Assembly: GCA_050253255.1 (NCBI GenBank)
Contig: JBFWJK010000031.1
Location: forward strand, 1 to 23,998
Source: JACKCP01 sp050253255
Lineage (GTDB): Bacteria; Desulfobacterota; Desulfobacteria; Desulfobacterales; JACKCP01
Reading direction: 5' to 3'
Length of the DNA stretch: 23,998 bases
In this document: positions 8,918 to 17,252 of the stretch, piece after piece
Layout: each line of letters starts with the position of its first letter
Position numbering within the stretch: the stretch's first letter is position 1
Made by a program: the position numbers and the translations under genes
Notes under the pieces: model-generated
Seen by the model: only the letters and a program-made list of their open reading frames with translations
The model's database searches: none
Told to the model about the DNA's origin: nothing

Positions 8918-10813
8918 ATGGTCCAGGATATATTTTCAAGCCCGGCGCTTACAATCGGATTTGCTCTTGGTGCAGGCATTTTATCCCAGATAATTGCCTA
9001 TCACTTAAAAATCCCGGGAATAGTAATTCTTTTATTTTCAGGTGTTGTTCTGGGACCTGATGTATCAGGTATAGTAAGACCCGAATCTCTTGGAAGGGGG
9101 CTTACTGTCATAACCGGATTTGCAGTTGCAGTGATTCTTTTTGAAGGCGGGATGAATTTGAAATTTTCAAGGCTCAGAAAAGAGCAGAGATCAATCCGCT
9201 TTCTTATTCTGTCCGGAATCATAATAACTGCAATTACAGGAAGTGCCGCTGCAAGATACATAATGGCCTGGCCCTGGCAGACCGCTGTAATGTTTGGAAC
9301 CCTTGTGATTGTTACAGGGCCAACAGTCATAAATCCTCTTTTAAAACGAATCAAAGTAAAGCGCTCCATATCAACCCTTCTTGAGGCAGAAGGTGTTTTG
9401 ATAGATTCAATTGGTGCTGTCATAGCAGTAGTCGCATTTGAAGCCGCAATGCAGAGTTTTTCAGGTTCCCCCGGAATATGGCTTCTTGAAATTCTTTCAA
9501 GAATAGGAGCCGGAGCCGCCTGCGGAACTGTTTCAGGATTTATATTTGTCTATATTTTCAAAAAAAAGAACCTCATTCCTGAAGGAATGGAAAATGTTTT
9601 CATTTTATGCATGCTGCTTTGCCTTTTCCAGACAACCAATGCATTTTTGTCAGAAAGCGGCCTTGCAGCCGTAACAGCCGCAGGGATTATTGTCGGAAAC
9701 TACAGTACTCACGTTCTCCATGAGCTGACAGAATTCAAGGAGGAGATAACAGTCATGCTGATTGGAATGCTTTTCGTTCTCCTTGCTGCCGACGTCAGAA
9801 TAGAGAATGTAGCAGATCTTGGAGTACCGGGAATTATAACAGTTCTTGTTCTTATGTTCATAATCAGACCCATTGCTGTATTTGCAGGCACTTACTTTTC
9901 AGGGTTAAAAATAAAAGAAAAAATTTTCATTTCATGGATCGGACCCAGGGGAATAGTGGCTGCCGCAGTGGCATCTCTTTTTGCCGCAGAAATGAAGCAT
10001 GCGGGAATTGAAGGAGGAATTGAGCTTAGAGCACTTATATTTCTTGTAATAACTGTAACCGTCATCTGGGCTGGACTTACCGGAGAAGCAGCGGCATCCT
10101 TTCTCGGCCTCAAAAGGCCCTCTGGAATCGGGTGGGTTATTCTTGGAGCAAACGAAACAGCAAGAAGCATGGCAAAAATCCTGAAAGAATCAGGTCAGGA
10201 AGTTGTATGCATAGATTCAAACATTGACCATTGCAGGGAAGCTGAAAAGGACTGCACCAAAATAATATACGGAAACGGCCTTCAGTCCAGATATCTAAAG
10301 CGTGCAGAAATTGACATGAGACTCGGTGCAATTGCTCTTACTGCAAACGAGGAGGTCAATTATGTTTTCATTCAGAATGTTAAAACCAATGTAAAAAATA
10401 TTGAACTTTACTCTGCAATGAAAAAAGACAGCAATTCCCTGACTGAAACAATGCTTTACAATTCAAGAACAAAGCTGATGTTTGGGAAACCACTTGATAT
10501 TGATCTATGGTCTTCAAGATTCAAAAAACAGCAGGTAAGGCTTCAGATATGGAAATATTCTGAAGCAAATGAAATCAGAGTATCTGATTTTGCAGAAAAT
10601 GCTCCGGAAATAATGTTTTTTGCAGCTCTTAACAAAAAGGGAAAAATTATCCCCTGCGGAAATGAAATGGCCGTAAGGGAAACAGACGAGCTGTTTTCTT
10701 TTGTTTTTGAAAGCGGGCTTGAAAAAGCAGTTGAATTTATGGAAAAATCAGGTTTTGAAAGAATGACAAAAGAAAAAGAGGAGCAGTTCTCGACATCAAT
10801 GTGCTTTATCTGA
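8918..10813 (+). CDS. CPA-type Na+(K+)/H+ antiporter with C-terminal RCK-like region
   Basis: This is an inner-membrane monovalent cation/proton antiporter, 631 residues long. About twelve spans cover residues 8-395. The transport core has TGPTVINPLLKR (133-144) and EAEGVLIDSIGAV (156-168), where D163 lies at the position of the conserved transport aspartate. The CPA1-like helix WIGPRGIVAAAVASLFA is at 340-356. After residue 402 comes a Rossmann-type TrkA-N/RCK-like domain (GWVILGANETARSMAK) and a region resembling TrkA-C near 555-620. The glycine motif is degenerate (G410-A-N-E-T-A instead of GxGxxG), so nucleotide binding is uncertain. The start has AAGGAG six bases upstream of ATG. The gene appears monocistronic. 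The ion cannot be deduced from sequence. Confidence 0.88.
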   Translation: MVQDIFSSPALTIGFALGAGILSQIIAYHLKIPGIVILLFSGVVLGPDVSGIVRPESLGRGLTVITGFAVAVILFEGGMNLKFSRLRKEQRSIRFLILSGIIITAITGSAAARYIMAWPWQTAVMFGTLVIVTGPTVINPLLKRIKVKRSISTLLEAEGVLIDSIGAVIAVVAFEAAMQSFSGSPGIWLLEILSRIGAGAACGTVSGFIFVYIFKKKNLIPEGMENVFILCMLLCLFQTTNAFLSESGLAAVTAAGIIVGNYSTHVLHELTEFKEEITVMLIGMLFVLLAADVRIENVADLGVPGIITVLVLMFIIRPIAVFAGTYFSGLKIKEKIFISWIGPRGIVAAAVASLFAAEMKHAGIEGGIELRALIFLVITVTVIWAGLTGEAAASFLGLKRPSGIGWVILGANETARSMAKILKESGQEVVCIDSNIDHCREAEKDCTKIIYGNGLQSRYLKRAEIDMRLGAIALTANEEVNYVFIQNVKTNVKNIELYSAMKKDSNSLTETMLYNSRTKLMFGKPLDIDLWSSRFKKQQVRLQIWKYSEANEIRVSDFAENAPEIMFFAALNKKGKIIPCGNEMAVRETDELFSFVFESGLEKAVEFMEKSGFERMTKEKEEQFSTSMCFI

Positions 10814-10874
10814 CGAGTGGGCACACACAGGAATTTTTTGTTCAGTCCTGATAAAGAATTCAGCATTCACTATA

Positions 10875-10890
10875 CCTGAGCATTTTCAGG
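10875..10890 (+). terminator. Weak hairpin downstream of the antiporter gene
   Basis: CCTGA and TCAGG form a 5-bp stem with a 6-base loop. It is followed by an AT-rich run that is not a clean T-tract. The rest of the 230-bp gap to the next gene shows no ORF. Confidence 0.25.
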
Positions 10891-10977
10891 AGTAAATTTT
10901 AAATCTCACTGCAGGATGGCCAATAAATGAAATTAAGCTGCTGATAATTTCAATCTGGCTGAGTTCAAGCCTTTCTA

Positions 10978-11009
10978 TTGATAATCATTTCTATTTGTGT
11001 GAATATAAT
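10978..11009 (+). promoter_or_regulatory. Candidate promoter for the DHH-CBS-nucleotidyltransferase gene
   Basis: A perfect TATAAT (11004-11009) lies 35 bases before the start codon. TTGATA at 10978-10983 is the best -35 but is 20 bp away, longer than usual. The -10 is convincing and the -35 is doubtful. Confidence 0.35.
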
Positions 11010-11043
11010 CCGGTTTCATAAATCTTAAAAGCAGGAACTACAG

Positions 11044-13692
11044 TTGAACGCTAAACAGGAAATAACTCTTATTGCAACACACATAAATGCAGACCTTGAC
11101 GGTGTTGCATCGATGCTTGCCGCACAAAAACTATATCCGGACGCAAAAATAGTGTTTCACCATGAGGGTGAGGGAATATTAAGACGCTTTTTCATCCAGT
11201 CCCTAAGCTATCTTTTCAATATGATTTCATTGAAAGAACTTGATAATTATAAAATAAAAAAGCTTGTAATAGTAGACACAAGGCAGAAGGCAAGACTTGG
11301 CGAAATTGCAGGTATTGCTGAAAGAGAAGGAATTTCCATCGACATATACGACCATCACGAAAGAACTGATTCTGACATAAGGGCTGATTTTGAGCTCTAC
11401 GAAAAAACAGGTGCCACTGCAACGATACTTACCCAGCTCCTTATAGAAAAAAATATTGAAATAACCCCTGAAGAAGCAACCATTCTGAGTCTTGGAATTT
11501 ATGAAGACACCAATTCTTTCACGTTCAGCTCCACAACAGGCAAAGACCTTAAAATCGCAGGCTATTTAAGGGACAGAGGAGCTGATACAGAGGTCATATC
11601 AAACATTCTTTCAAAGGAAATCTCTCCGGAACAGCTTTCACTTTTGAATGACATGGTTGAAAGTTCGATTTCATACAGAATCAACAATCTCAATATTGTG
11701 ATATCGACTGTTTCAAGAGACACTTATATTCCTGATCTCGGGTTTCTGACACACAAGCTGAACAAAATGGAATCAAAGGACGCTGTTTTTGTTGCGGCAA
11801 GGATGGAAAGTAAAATTTTTGTAATTGGAAGAAGCAGCTCATCAGAACTTAATATAGGCCGTATTTTGAAGGCATTGAACGGAGGCGGACATCCTTTTGC
11901 GGGATCTGCTTCTGTTGGAGAAAAAACCCTTTCCCAGACAAGAGACCTTCTTCTCAGGGAAATCAGAAAGTACCTGAAATCAAATTTCAGGGCAAAAAAT
12001 CTCATGTCTTCCCCTCCCCTTAAAATAATGACTGAAGATACCATAGACAATGCCTCCAGAATTCTTACAAAATACAATATCAATGCTCTTCTTGCAGTTG
12101 ATGAAAAAGACATGCTCAAGGGTATAATTTCAAGACAGGTTGTTGAAAAGGCAAAATATCACAATATAATCAATGTTCCCGTAAAAGAATTCATGAGCAC
12201 AGACTTCATGGAAGTGTCAGAGGATGCACCTGTATCTGAAATTGAAGAAAAAATAATTGGGAACAGACAGAGAATACTCCCTGTCAGAAATGAAAAAGGG
12301 GAACTCACAGGAGTTCTCACAAGAACAGACCTTCTTCATCACATAGTGAGCAACTTCAGGGAAGGCCCTTTCATAACAGATTCAAACCTTTATTCACTTT
12401 CTCCCGGCACAAGAAATATTTCCAGTATTTTAAAGGAAAGACTCCCCTCAAAAATTGTCAGTCTTTTGAGACATATCGGCAGGACTGCCGACAATTCCAA
12501 TATCAACGCCTATGTTGTAGGCGGTTTTGTAAGAGATGTACTTCTCTATATAAGAAAAAATGAATTTGACATTGATATTGTAGTTGAAGGAAACGGAATT
12601 GATTTTGCCAGGGATCTTGCCTCATCACTCAATGCAAGAGTCAGCCCACACGAAAAATTCAAGACAGCAGTAGTATCTCTTGAGGACGGACTCAAAATAG
12701 ATGTAGCAACGGCCAGAACAGAATTTTATTCATCACCAGGAGCACTGCCTGAAGTGGAAATGAGTTCACTGAAGCTTGATCTTTACAGAAGGGACTTTAC
12801 AATAAACACCCTTGCCGTTCAGCTGAACACTCAAAAATACGGAACTCTGATAGACTATTTTTTCGCGCAGAAAGACTTAAAGGACAAGGTGATTCGGATA
12901 ATACACAACCTTTCCTTTGTTGAAGATCCAACAAGAATTTTCCGTGCTGTCAGGTTTGAGCAGAGATTTAATTTCAAAATCGGCAAGTTTACTGAAAAAC
13001 TCATTAAAAATGCAATAGATATGGAATTTTTCAAAAGGCTGAGCGGTCCAAGAGTATTTACAGAACTCAAATACATTCTCATGGAAGAAAACCCCCTTCC
13101 TGCTATCGAGAGGATTGCAAACTTCAACCTTTTTCCGGCAATTCACAGCGAGCTTGAATTTACGGACAGGAACCGTGAAATAATTGAATCTGCAAATAAG
13201 GTAATAAACTGGTTTTCTCTTAATGAGCCGGCAATCAGAACAGACAGATGGATGGTTTATTTTCTAGGACTTATTCATAATTTAAATCATGAGACAAAAA
13301 ATTCCATATGCACAGACTTCAGACTTCCGCCCAGGCTTATGGAAATTTTTACAAAAGAAAGTTTTATTGCACAGCAGACAATAAAATGGATGAAAAAAAA
13401 CAGAGAAATCAGAAACAGCGAAATATACCTGAAATTTTGTCATCTGAAGACAGAAACTCTTCTTTATCTTCTTTCAATAACAAATGATGAAAGAATAAAG
13501 CAGAATGTGGTTTTATTTTTTACAGAATTCAAAAAAACACAGATCCAGCTTAAAGGAGAGGATCTCAAAGCTCTCGGCTTCAAGCCGGGCCCGATATTCG
13601 GCCAGATACTTGAAAAAATTCTTCTGGAAAAACTTGACGGGAACATAAAATCTTTTAACGATGAGTTTGACTTTGCCAGAAGATATTTGTAA
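11044..13692 (+). CDS. DHH-CBS-poly(A) polymerase/tRNA nucleotidyltransferase fusion protein
   Basis: This 882-residue protein has three modules. The first is a DHH/DHHA1 phosphoesterase (about 5-315) with ATHINADLDG (11-20), DHH at 103-105 and GGGHPFAGSA (280-289). The second is a CBS pair (about 318-440). The third is a class II tRNA nucleotidyltransferase/poly(A) polymerase head and body (about 487 onward) with VVGGFVRD (491-498), DID (509-511), RRDFTINTLA (582-591) and EDPTR (627-631). Proteins of this layout are known in Desulfobacterota and Aquificota, where some act as A-adding enzymes for the tRNA CCA end. Whether this one adds A, CCA or poly(A) cannot be told from sequence. In the flexible motif C the expected glycine is Ala608. 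The start is TTG 11044 with AGGA seven bases upstream; the DHH domain begins right after it. trpS follows 42 nt downstream. Confidence 0.9.
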   Translation: MNAKQEITLIATHINADLDGVASMLAAQKLYPDAKIVFHHEGEGILRRFFIQSLSYLFNMISLKELDNYKIKKLVIVDTRQKARLGEIAGIAEREGISIDIYDHHERTDSDIRADFELYEKTGATATILTQLLIEKNIEITPEEATILSLGIYEDTNSFTFSSTTGKDLKIAGYLRDRGADTEVISNILSKEISPEQLSLLNDMVESSISYRINNLNIVISTVSRDTYIPDLGFLTHKLNKMESKDAVFVAARMESKIFVIGRSSSSELNIGRILKALNGGGHPFAGSASVGEKTLSQTRDLLLREIRKYLKSNFRAKNLMSSPPLKIMTEDTIDNASRILTKYNINALLAVDEKDMLKGIISRQVVEKAKYHNIINVPVKEFMSTDFMEVSEDAPVSEIEEKIIGNRQRILPVRNEKGELTGVLTRTDLLHHIVSNFREGPFITDSNLYSLSPGTRNISSILKERLPSKIVSLLRHIGRTADNSNINAYVVGGFVRDVLLYIRKNEFDIDIVVEGNGIDFARDLASSLNARVSPHEKFKTAVVSLEDGLKIDVATARTEFYSSPGALPEVEMSSLKLDLYRRDFTINTLAVQLNTQKYGTLIDYFFAQKDLKDKVIRIIHNLSFVEDPTRIFRAVRFEQRFNFKIGKFTEKLIKNAIDMEFFKRLSGPRVFTELKYILMEENPLPAIERIANFNLFPAIHSELEFTDRNREIIESANKVINWFSLNEPAIRTDRWMVYFLGLIHNLNHETKNSICTDFRLPPRLMEIFTKESFIAQQTIKWMKKNREIRNSEIYLKFCHLKTETLLYLLSITNDERIKQNVVLFFTEFKKTQIQLKGEDLKALGFKPGPIFGQILEKILLEKLDGNIKSFNDEFDFARRYL

Positions 13693-13734
13693 ATCTCATT
13701 TAATTTTTTTTAAAACGATAATCAGGAATAAAAA

Positions 13735-14745
13735 ATGAAGGAAACAAGAGTCTTAACAGGAATAACAACAACCGGAACCCCCCATCTGGGCAATTATGCA
13801 GGAGCTATTAAACCTGCTATAGAAGCGAGCAGGGACCTGCAGAATAAATCATTTTATTTTCTTGCGGATCTTCACGCTCTTATAAAAAATCAGAATCCGA
13901 AAGAAGTCCACAGGTCAAGCCTTGAAGTTGCCGCAACATGGCTTGCACTTGGCCTTGATACAGAAAATTCATATTTTTACAGACAGTCTGACATACCGGA
14001 AATTCCGGAACTTACATGGATATTAAGCTGTCTTACCGCCAAGGGACTTATGAACAGAGCACATGCATACAAGGCTGCTGTTGCAGAAAACATTGAACAA
14101 AAGGCAAAAGATCCGGACAAGGGTGTCACAATGGGCCTTTTCAGCTACCCTGTCCTTATGGCTGCAGATATACTGATGTTTAACGCTGATATTGTGCCGG
14201 TAGGAAAAGATCAGATCCAGCATCTTGAAATGGCAAGGGATATTGGAATGCGCTTCAACCATGTCTATAAAGAAATCTTTACCCTGCCCAAAGCTTCAAC
14301 CGATGAAAACTCCGCTGTTCTCAAAGGGCTTGACGGAAGAAAAATGAGCAAAAGCTACAGCAATACAATTCCTCTTTTTGCTCCTGAAAAAAAACTAAGA
14401 AAACTGATTAACAAAATTACGACAAACTCACAGCCTCCTGAAGAACCTAAAGATACAAAGGACTGCACTCTTTTTGAAATATATTCGGCATTTGCCTCAA
14501 AAGACCAGATTAAGGAAATTGAGAAAAAATATGCTGAAGGCATAGGCTGGGGTGAAATGAAAACCACCTTATTCGAGCTTTTGAACGACCAGCTGAAAGA
14601 TGCTAGAAAAGAGTATGAATACCTTGTAGAAAATCCTTCTGTTGTTGAAGAGACCTTAAAAAAAGGGGCTTTGAAGGCAAGAGAGGAAGCTGTGCCAATG
14701 CTTAAGAAAGTTAAGGAAGCCGTGGGGCTGAAAGCTCTTGTATGA
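13735..14745 (+). CDS. trpS: Tryptophanyl-tRNA synthetase
   Basis: It charges tRNA-Trp with tryptophan. At 336 residues it has normal bacterial length. Class I signatures are present: the HIGH-equivalent TPHLGNY (15-21) and KMSKS (203-207) inside GLDGRKMSKSYSN. The tryptophan-pocket region VPVGKDQIQHLEMARDI is at 154-170. The start has CAGGAA six bases upstream of ATG. It is probably cotranscribed with the DHH-CBS-nucleotidyltransferase gene; both serve tRNA function, and a strong terminator follows. Confidence 0.97.
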   Translation: MKETRVLTGITTTGTPHLGNYAGAIKPAIEASRDLQNKSFYFLADLHALIKNQNPKEVHRSSLEVAATWLALGLDTENSYFYRQSDIPEIPELTWILSCLTAKGLMNRAHAYKAAVAENIEQKAKDPDKGVTMGLFSYPVLMAADILMFNADIVPVGKDQIQHLEMARDIGMRFNHVYKEIFTLPKASTDENSAVLKGLDGRKMSKSYSNTIPLFAPEKKLRKLINKITTNSQPPEEPKDTKDCTLFEIYSAFASKDQIKEIEKKYAEGIGWGEMKTTLFELLNDQLKDARKEYEYLVENPSVVEETLKKGALKAREEAVPMLKKVKEAVGLKALV

Positions 14746-14798
14746 CAAATAAATTCTTTAACGCTTAAAGGCTTCAGAATTCGTTTTTAAAACCGATT

Positions 14799-14829
14799 AA
14801 TATAAAAGCCTTGAAAAGGCTTTTATATT
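14799..14829 (+). terminator. Rho-independent terminator after trpS
   Basis: A perfect 14-bp inverted repeat (core TATAAAAGCCTT / AAGGCTTTTATA) with a GAA loop starts 53 bases past the trpS stop. The descending arm is T-rich and more T residues follow, giving a clear intrinsic terminator. The symmetry means it could also work on the other strand. Confidence 0.85.
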
Positions 14830-14948
14830 TTATCCTGAGCAAAAACTGCCAAAAAATAAGTTTTTGTTAAGCATTTATTTATGGCTATGAAAAGATTATT
14901 ATATATGCTAAAAATTTGTATCTGAAACCAAACAGTAAAATAAAATAT

Positions 14949-15710
14949 ATGACGCATACTCCAGAAAACATTTTTGTTCCGGGAAAACCTATTGAAATAG
15001 TATTCAACATCGATTCCCTGTTTCCAGTGTCAAGAAATTCAATTATTTTTGATGCTGACTTCTCAAAAAAAGAGCTCATTGTCTCACAGACAACACCGAG
15101 AACAGGCAAATCATATACCTATGAAACCCTTCACATAACCACACTGAAAAACAATGACCAGAACCAGAAAATAAGACTTGGAATAAAATGCTCAATTATT
15201 GCTTTTCTTGACAGTTACAGACTCAACAGGGAAACAACTGAGCAGGCTCTTAAAATTTCTTATTCAGGCAAAATATCAGAAGTTAATATCAGGGCCGCTT
15301 TCAGGATAAAGCCGAACAATGTCTACTCAATAATGGCAAAAATTATTTTTAAAAATCAGGAATATGTTTCAGGGAAGCATTTCAAAATCTTTGATATCTC
15401 TCTTACAGGCATTGGGATTCTGATTCCAAACAACCTTGACAGAAGACAAAACCCCATGATTGAACTCGAGCCGAACGAATCAGGAAAGATAGGCATTATC
15501 ATGAAGGGGCCTGGACCTGAAAAAGAGGTGCCTGACATAAAAAAAATATTCAACAAGTTAAAAATTGTAAGAATAAACAAAAAATTCAATCAGAGATATA
15601 TTCTGATCGGATGCCAGTTCGCACCATGGGAAAGAAATCAGGAAGAAGACCTTGGAAAATTCATCCACCAGCTTCAGCTTTTTGAAATAAGACATCTTCA
15701 GAAATACTGA
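14949..15710 (+). CDS. PilZ-domain protein, probable cyclic-di-GMP receptor
   Basis: The protein has 253 residues from ATG 14949, no signal peptide and no membrane span, so it should be cytoplasmic. The N-terminal half (about 8-105) resembles a YcgR-type N-terminal domain. The C-terminal half is PilZ: IRAAFRI contains the RxxxR motif (R115, R119) and DISLTGIG contains DxSxxG (149-154), the two cyclic-di-GMP contacts. The closing stretch ILIGCQF and EEDLGKFIHQLQ also fits YcgR-like PilZ proteins. The start is uncertain: an in-frame TTG at 14916 would add 11 residues, and neither start has a good ribosome-binding site. The gene stands alone between two terminators. Its target is unknown; motility or surface behaviour would be usual. 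Confidence 0.85.
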   Translation: MTHTPENIFVPGKPIEIVFNIDSLFPVSRNSIIFDADFSKKELIVSQTTPRTGKSYTYETLHITTLKNNDQNQKIRLGIKCSIIAFLDSYRLNRETTEQALKISYSGKISEVNIRAAFRIKPNNVYSIMAKIIFKNQEYVSGKHFKIFDISLTGIGILIPNNLDRRQNPMIELEPNESGKIGIIMKGPGPEKEVPDIKKIFNKLKIVRINKKFNQRYILIGCQFAPWERNQEEDLGKFIHQLQLFEIRHLQKY

Positions 15711-15745
15711 TCAAAACACCAGAAACATTTGATTAAATGACAAAG

Positions 15746-15786
15746 TAAACAGCACCAGATATATTTAAAAAACCTGATGCTGTTTA
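15746..15786 (-). terminator. Terminator between convergent PilZ and nitroreductase genes
   Basis: A 13-bp inverted repeat (TAAACAGCA-x-CAG / CTG-x-TGCTGTTTA) with a 15-base AT-rich loop. In minus-strand RNA the odd position is a U-G wobble; in plus-strand RNA it is a C-A mismatch, so it fits the nitroreductase transcript better. A second, smaller wobble stem (CCCTGAT/ATTAGGG, minus strand) lies at about 15794-15817. Confidence 0.6.
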
Positions 15787-15824
15787 ATACCAGCCCTAAT
15801 CTGTAAAAAATCAGGGATTAAATA

Positions 15825-16379
15825 TCAGGATCTGCCGTCGTAAGAATCGTAATGGACAAAAGTGGACAATTCCTTTCTTTCCGGAGGCTTTGGATTCTGA
15901 TCAGGATATCCCACAGGAATAAGGCTTACTACCTGAATATCATCAGGAATATTTAAAATCTTTTTCACTTTTTCATGATCAAAAAGACCTGTTATTACAG
16001 TCCCGAGACCATTGGCATGGGCGCAGAGACAAAAACTCTGTGTTGCAATTCCAAGATCATACATAAACCAGTCGCCAAGTATTGTAGGGGCCTCGTTATT
16101 ATAAAAGCCGGACACATTTTTTTTTGCGCAGAATGCAAAAAGAAGCGGAGCAGAAACAATCGCCTTTACTGCAGGGTTTCTTCCAAAAAAGGCTTCCTGT
16201 ATCTCCTTTCTTTTTTTTTCGTCCCTTAAAACTATTATTTCCCAGCATTGCGTATTTGCCCAGGACGGAGACCACCTTACAGCTTCAAGAAGCTTATTTT
16301 CCAGATCCTTGTCAACAGGTTTATCCAGAAATTTTCTCACAGACCTTCTTTCCTTTAACAGTTGAGAAAAATTATCCAT
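15825..16379 (-). CDS. Nitroreductase-family FMN oxidoreductase
   Basis: This is a predicted FMN-dependent NAD(P)H oxidoreductase, 184 residues long and full length for the family. It begins with the FMN-phosphate contact RRSVRKF (11-17). SPSWANTQCWEIIVL (37-51) and GLGTVITGLF are the usual nitroreductase core motifs. The C-terminal VVSLIPVGYPDQNPKPPERK matches the common family ending. ATG 16379 has AAGGAGG four bases upstream, a very strong ribosome-binding site. It lies 21 nt after the metallophosphoesterase gene and is probably cotranscribed with it. The physiological substrate is unknown. Confidence 0.9.
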   Translation of the reverse strand: MDNFSQLLKERRSVRKFLDKPVDKDLENKLLEAVRWSPSWANTQCWEIIVLRDEKKRKEIQEAFFGRNPAVKAIVSAPLLFAFCAKKNVSGFYNNEAPTILGDWFMYDLGIATQSFCLCAHANGLGTVITGLFDHEKVKKILNIPDDIQVVSLIPVGYPDQNPKPPERKELSTFVHYDSYDGRS

Positions 16380-16400
16380 TTTTCCTCCTTTTTTATTAAA

Positions 16401-17066
16401 TCAGAAGCTTTCAATATATATGTCGAAATGACCTTTGTCAAAATCGGCTACTCCGGCATTCCCAATATGCGCCTGCCCCGGATTTACAATCATGGTATCC
16501 CCGATTTTACCAATTCCACCCGCTTCATGAATATGTCCTGAAAAACAGACCGCCGGAGAATTTTTTTCAATAAAAGACCTTATCACCCTGCTCCCTGTTT
16601 TCATTCCTGAATGGATTACATCGCATCCGCAGTCAAAAGGAGGCTGATGGGAAACAAAAACAAAAGGAAGATTTTTTTTGCCTTCAAGCTTTTTCTCAAT
16701 ATTTGAAACCATTTTTTTGTAATCAGATTCCAAAAATTCAGTCGGCGTGGAAAAAGGAGTTGTCAGCGAACCTTTAAGACCTGCAAATATGACACCATTA
16801 AATTCAACAACTTTTTCAGCTAAGTTTATTCCCATATCATCCAGGGGTTTTTCAGCCGATCTGTAATCACAGTTTCCTGTGACTGCGAATATATTTCCCT
16901 TAAAAACTCTTTTAAGCTCATGAATGCATTTTACTGTGTCAGATTCCTTTCCAAAATGGGTTATATCCCCGGAAAGTATAACAATATCAGCTGATTCAAG
17001 AAGTTTTCTGGACTTTTCAAAAATATAAAAATTACCGTGAATATCAGTGAATGATATTATCCTCAT
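16401..17066 (-). CDS. Calcineurin-like metallophosphoesterase
   Basis: This is a cytoplasmic phosphoesterase of the calcineurin-like fold, 221 residues long. All metal-binding motifs are present: DIHGN (D8, H10), GDITH (D34), GNCD (N65), SHQPP (H140) and GHIHE (H178, H180). A dinuclear metal centre is therefore expected. The sequence resembles small archaeal and bacterial phosphodiesterases of unknown substrate, so I do not give a finer function. ATG 17066 has GGAG at good spacing. It is the first gene of a two-gene unit with the nitroreductase. Confidence 0.88.
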   Translation of the reverse strand: MRIISFTDIHGNFYIFEKSRKLLESADIVILSGDITHFGKESDTVKCIHELKRVFKGNIFAVTGNCDYRSAEKPLDDMGINLAEKVVEFNGVIFAGLKGSLTTPFSTPTEFLESDYKKMVSNIEKKLEGKKNLPFVFVSHQPPFDCGCDVIHSGMKTGSRVIRSFIEKNSPAVCFSGHIHEAGGIGKIGDTMIVNPGQAHIGNAGVADFDKGHFDIYIESF

Positions 17067-17146
17067 TTTTCACTCCGACAAATTTGAAGTTCCTGAAGCC
17101 CAATCTGGACTGAAAATCTGGATTTAGCTCATTTCCGCAAAAGACA

Positions 17147-17170
17147 AGTCAGGAAAAACACTTCCTGACT
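17147..17170 (-). terminator. Terminator after the dicluster ferredoxin gene
   Basis: A perfect 9-bp inverted repeat (AGTCAGGAA / TTCCTGACT) with a 6-base loop, followed on the minus strand by TGTCTTTTG. It lies about 80 bases past the ferredoxin stop and separates that gene from the metallophosphoesterase unit. Confidence 0.65.
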
Positions 17171-17252
17171 GACTTTAGATATTATCTGTTCAAATTACCG
17201 GAGCAAAGTAAAAAATTAAAAAATTTTTATGAATCCGACTTTCAAACTCAGC

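Noticed and set aside
11724..12119. Minus-strand ORF of 131 codons inside the DHH-CBS-nucleotidyltransferase gene
   Set aside because: Shadow of the real 882-residue gene.
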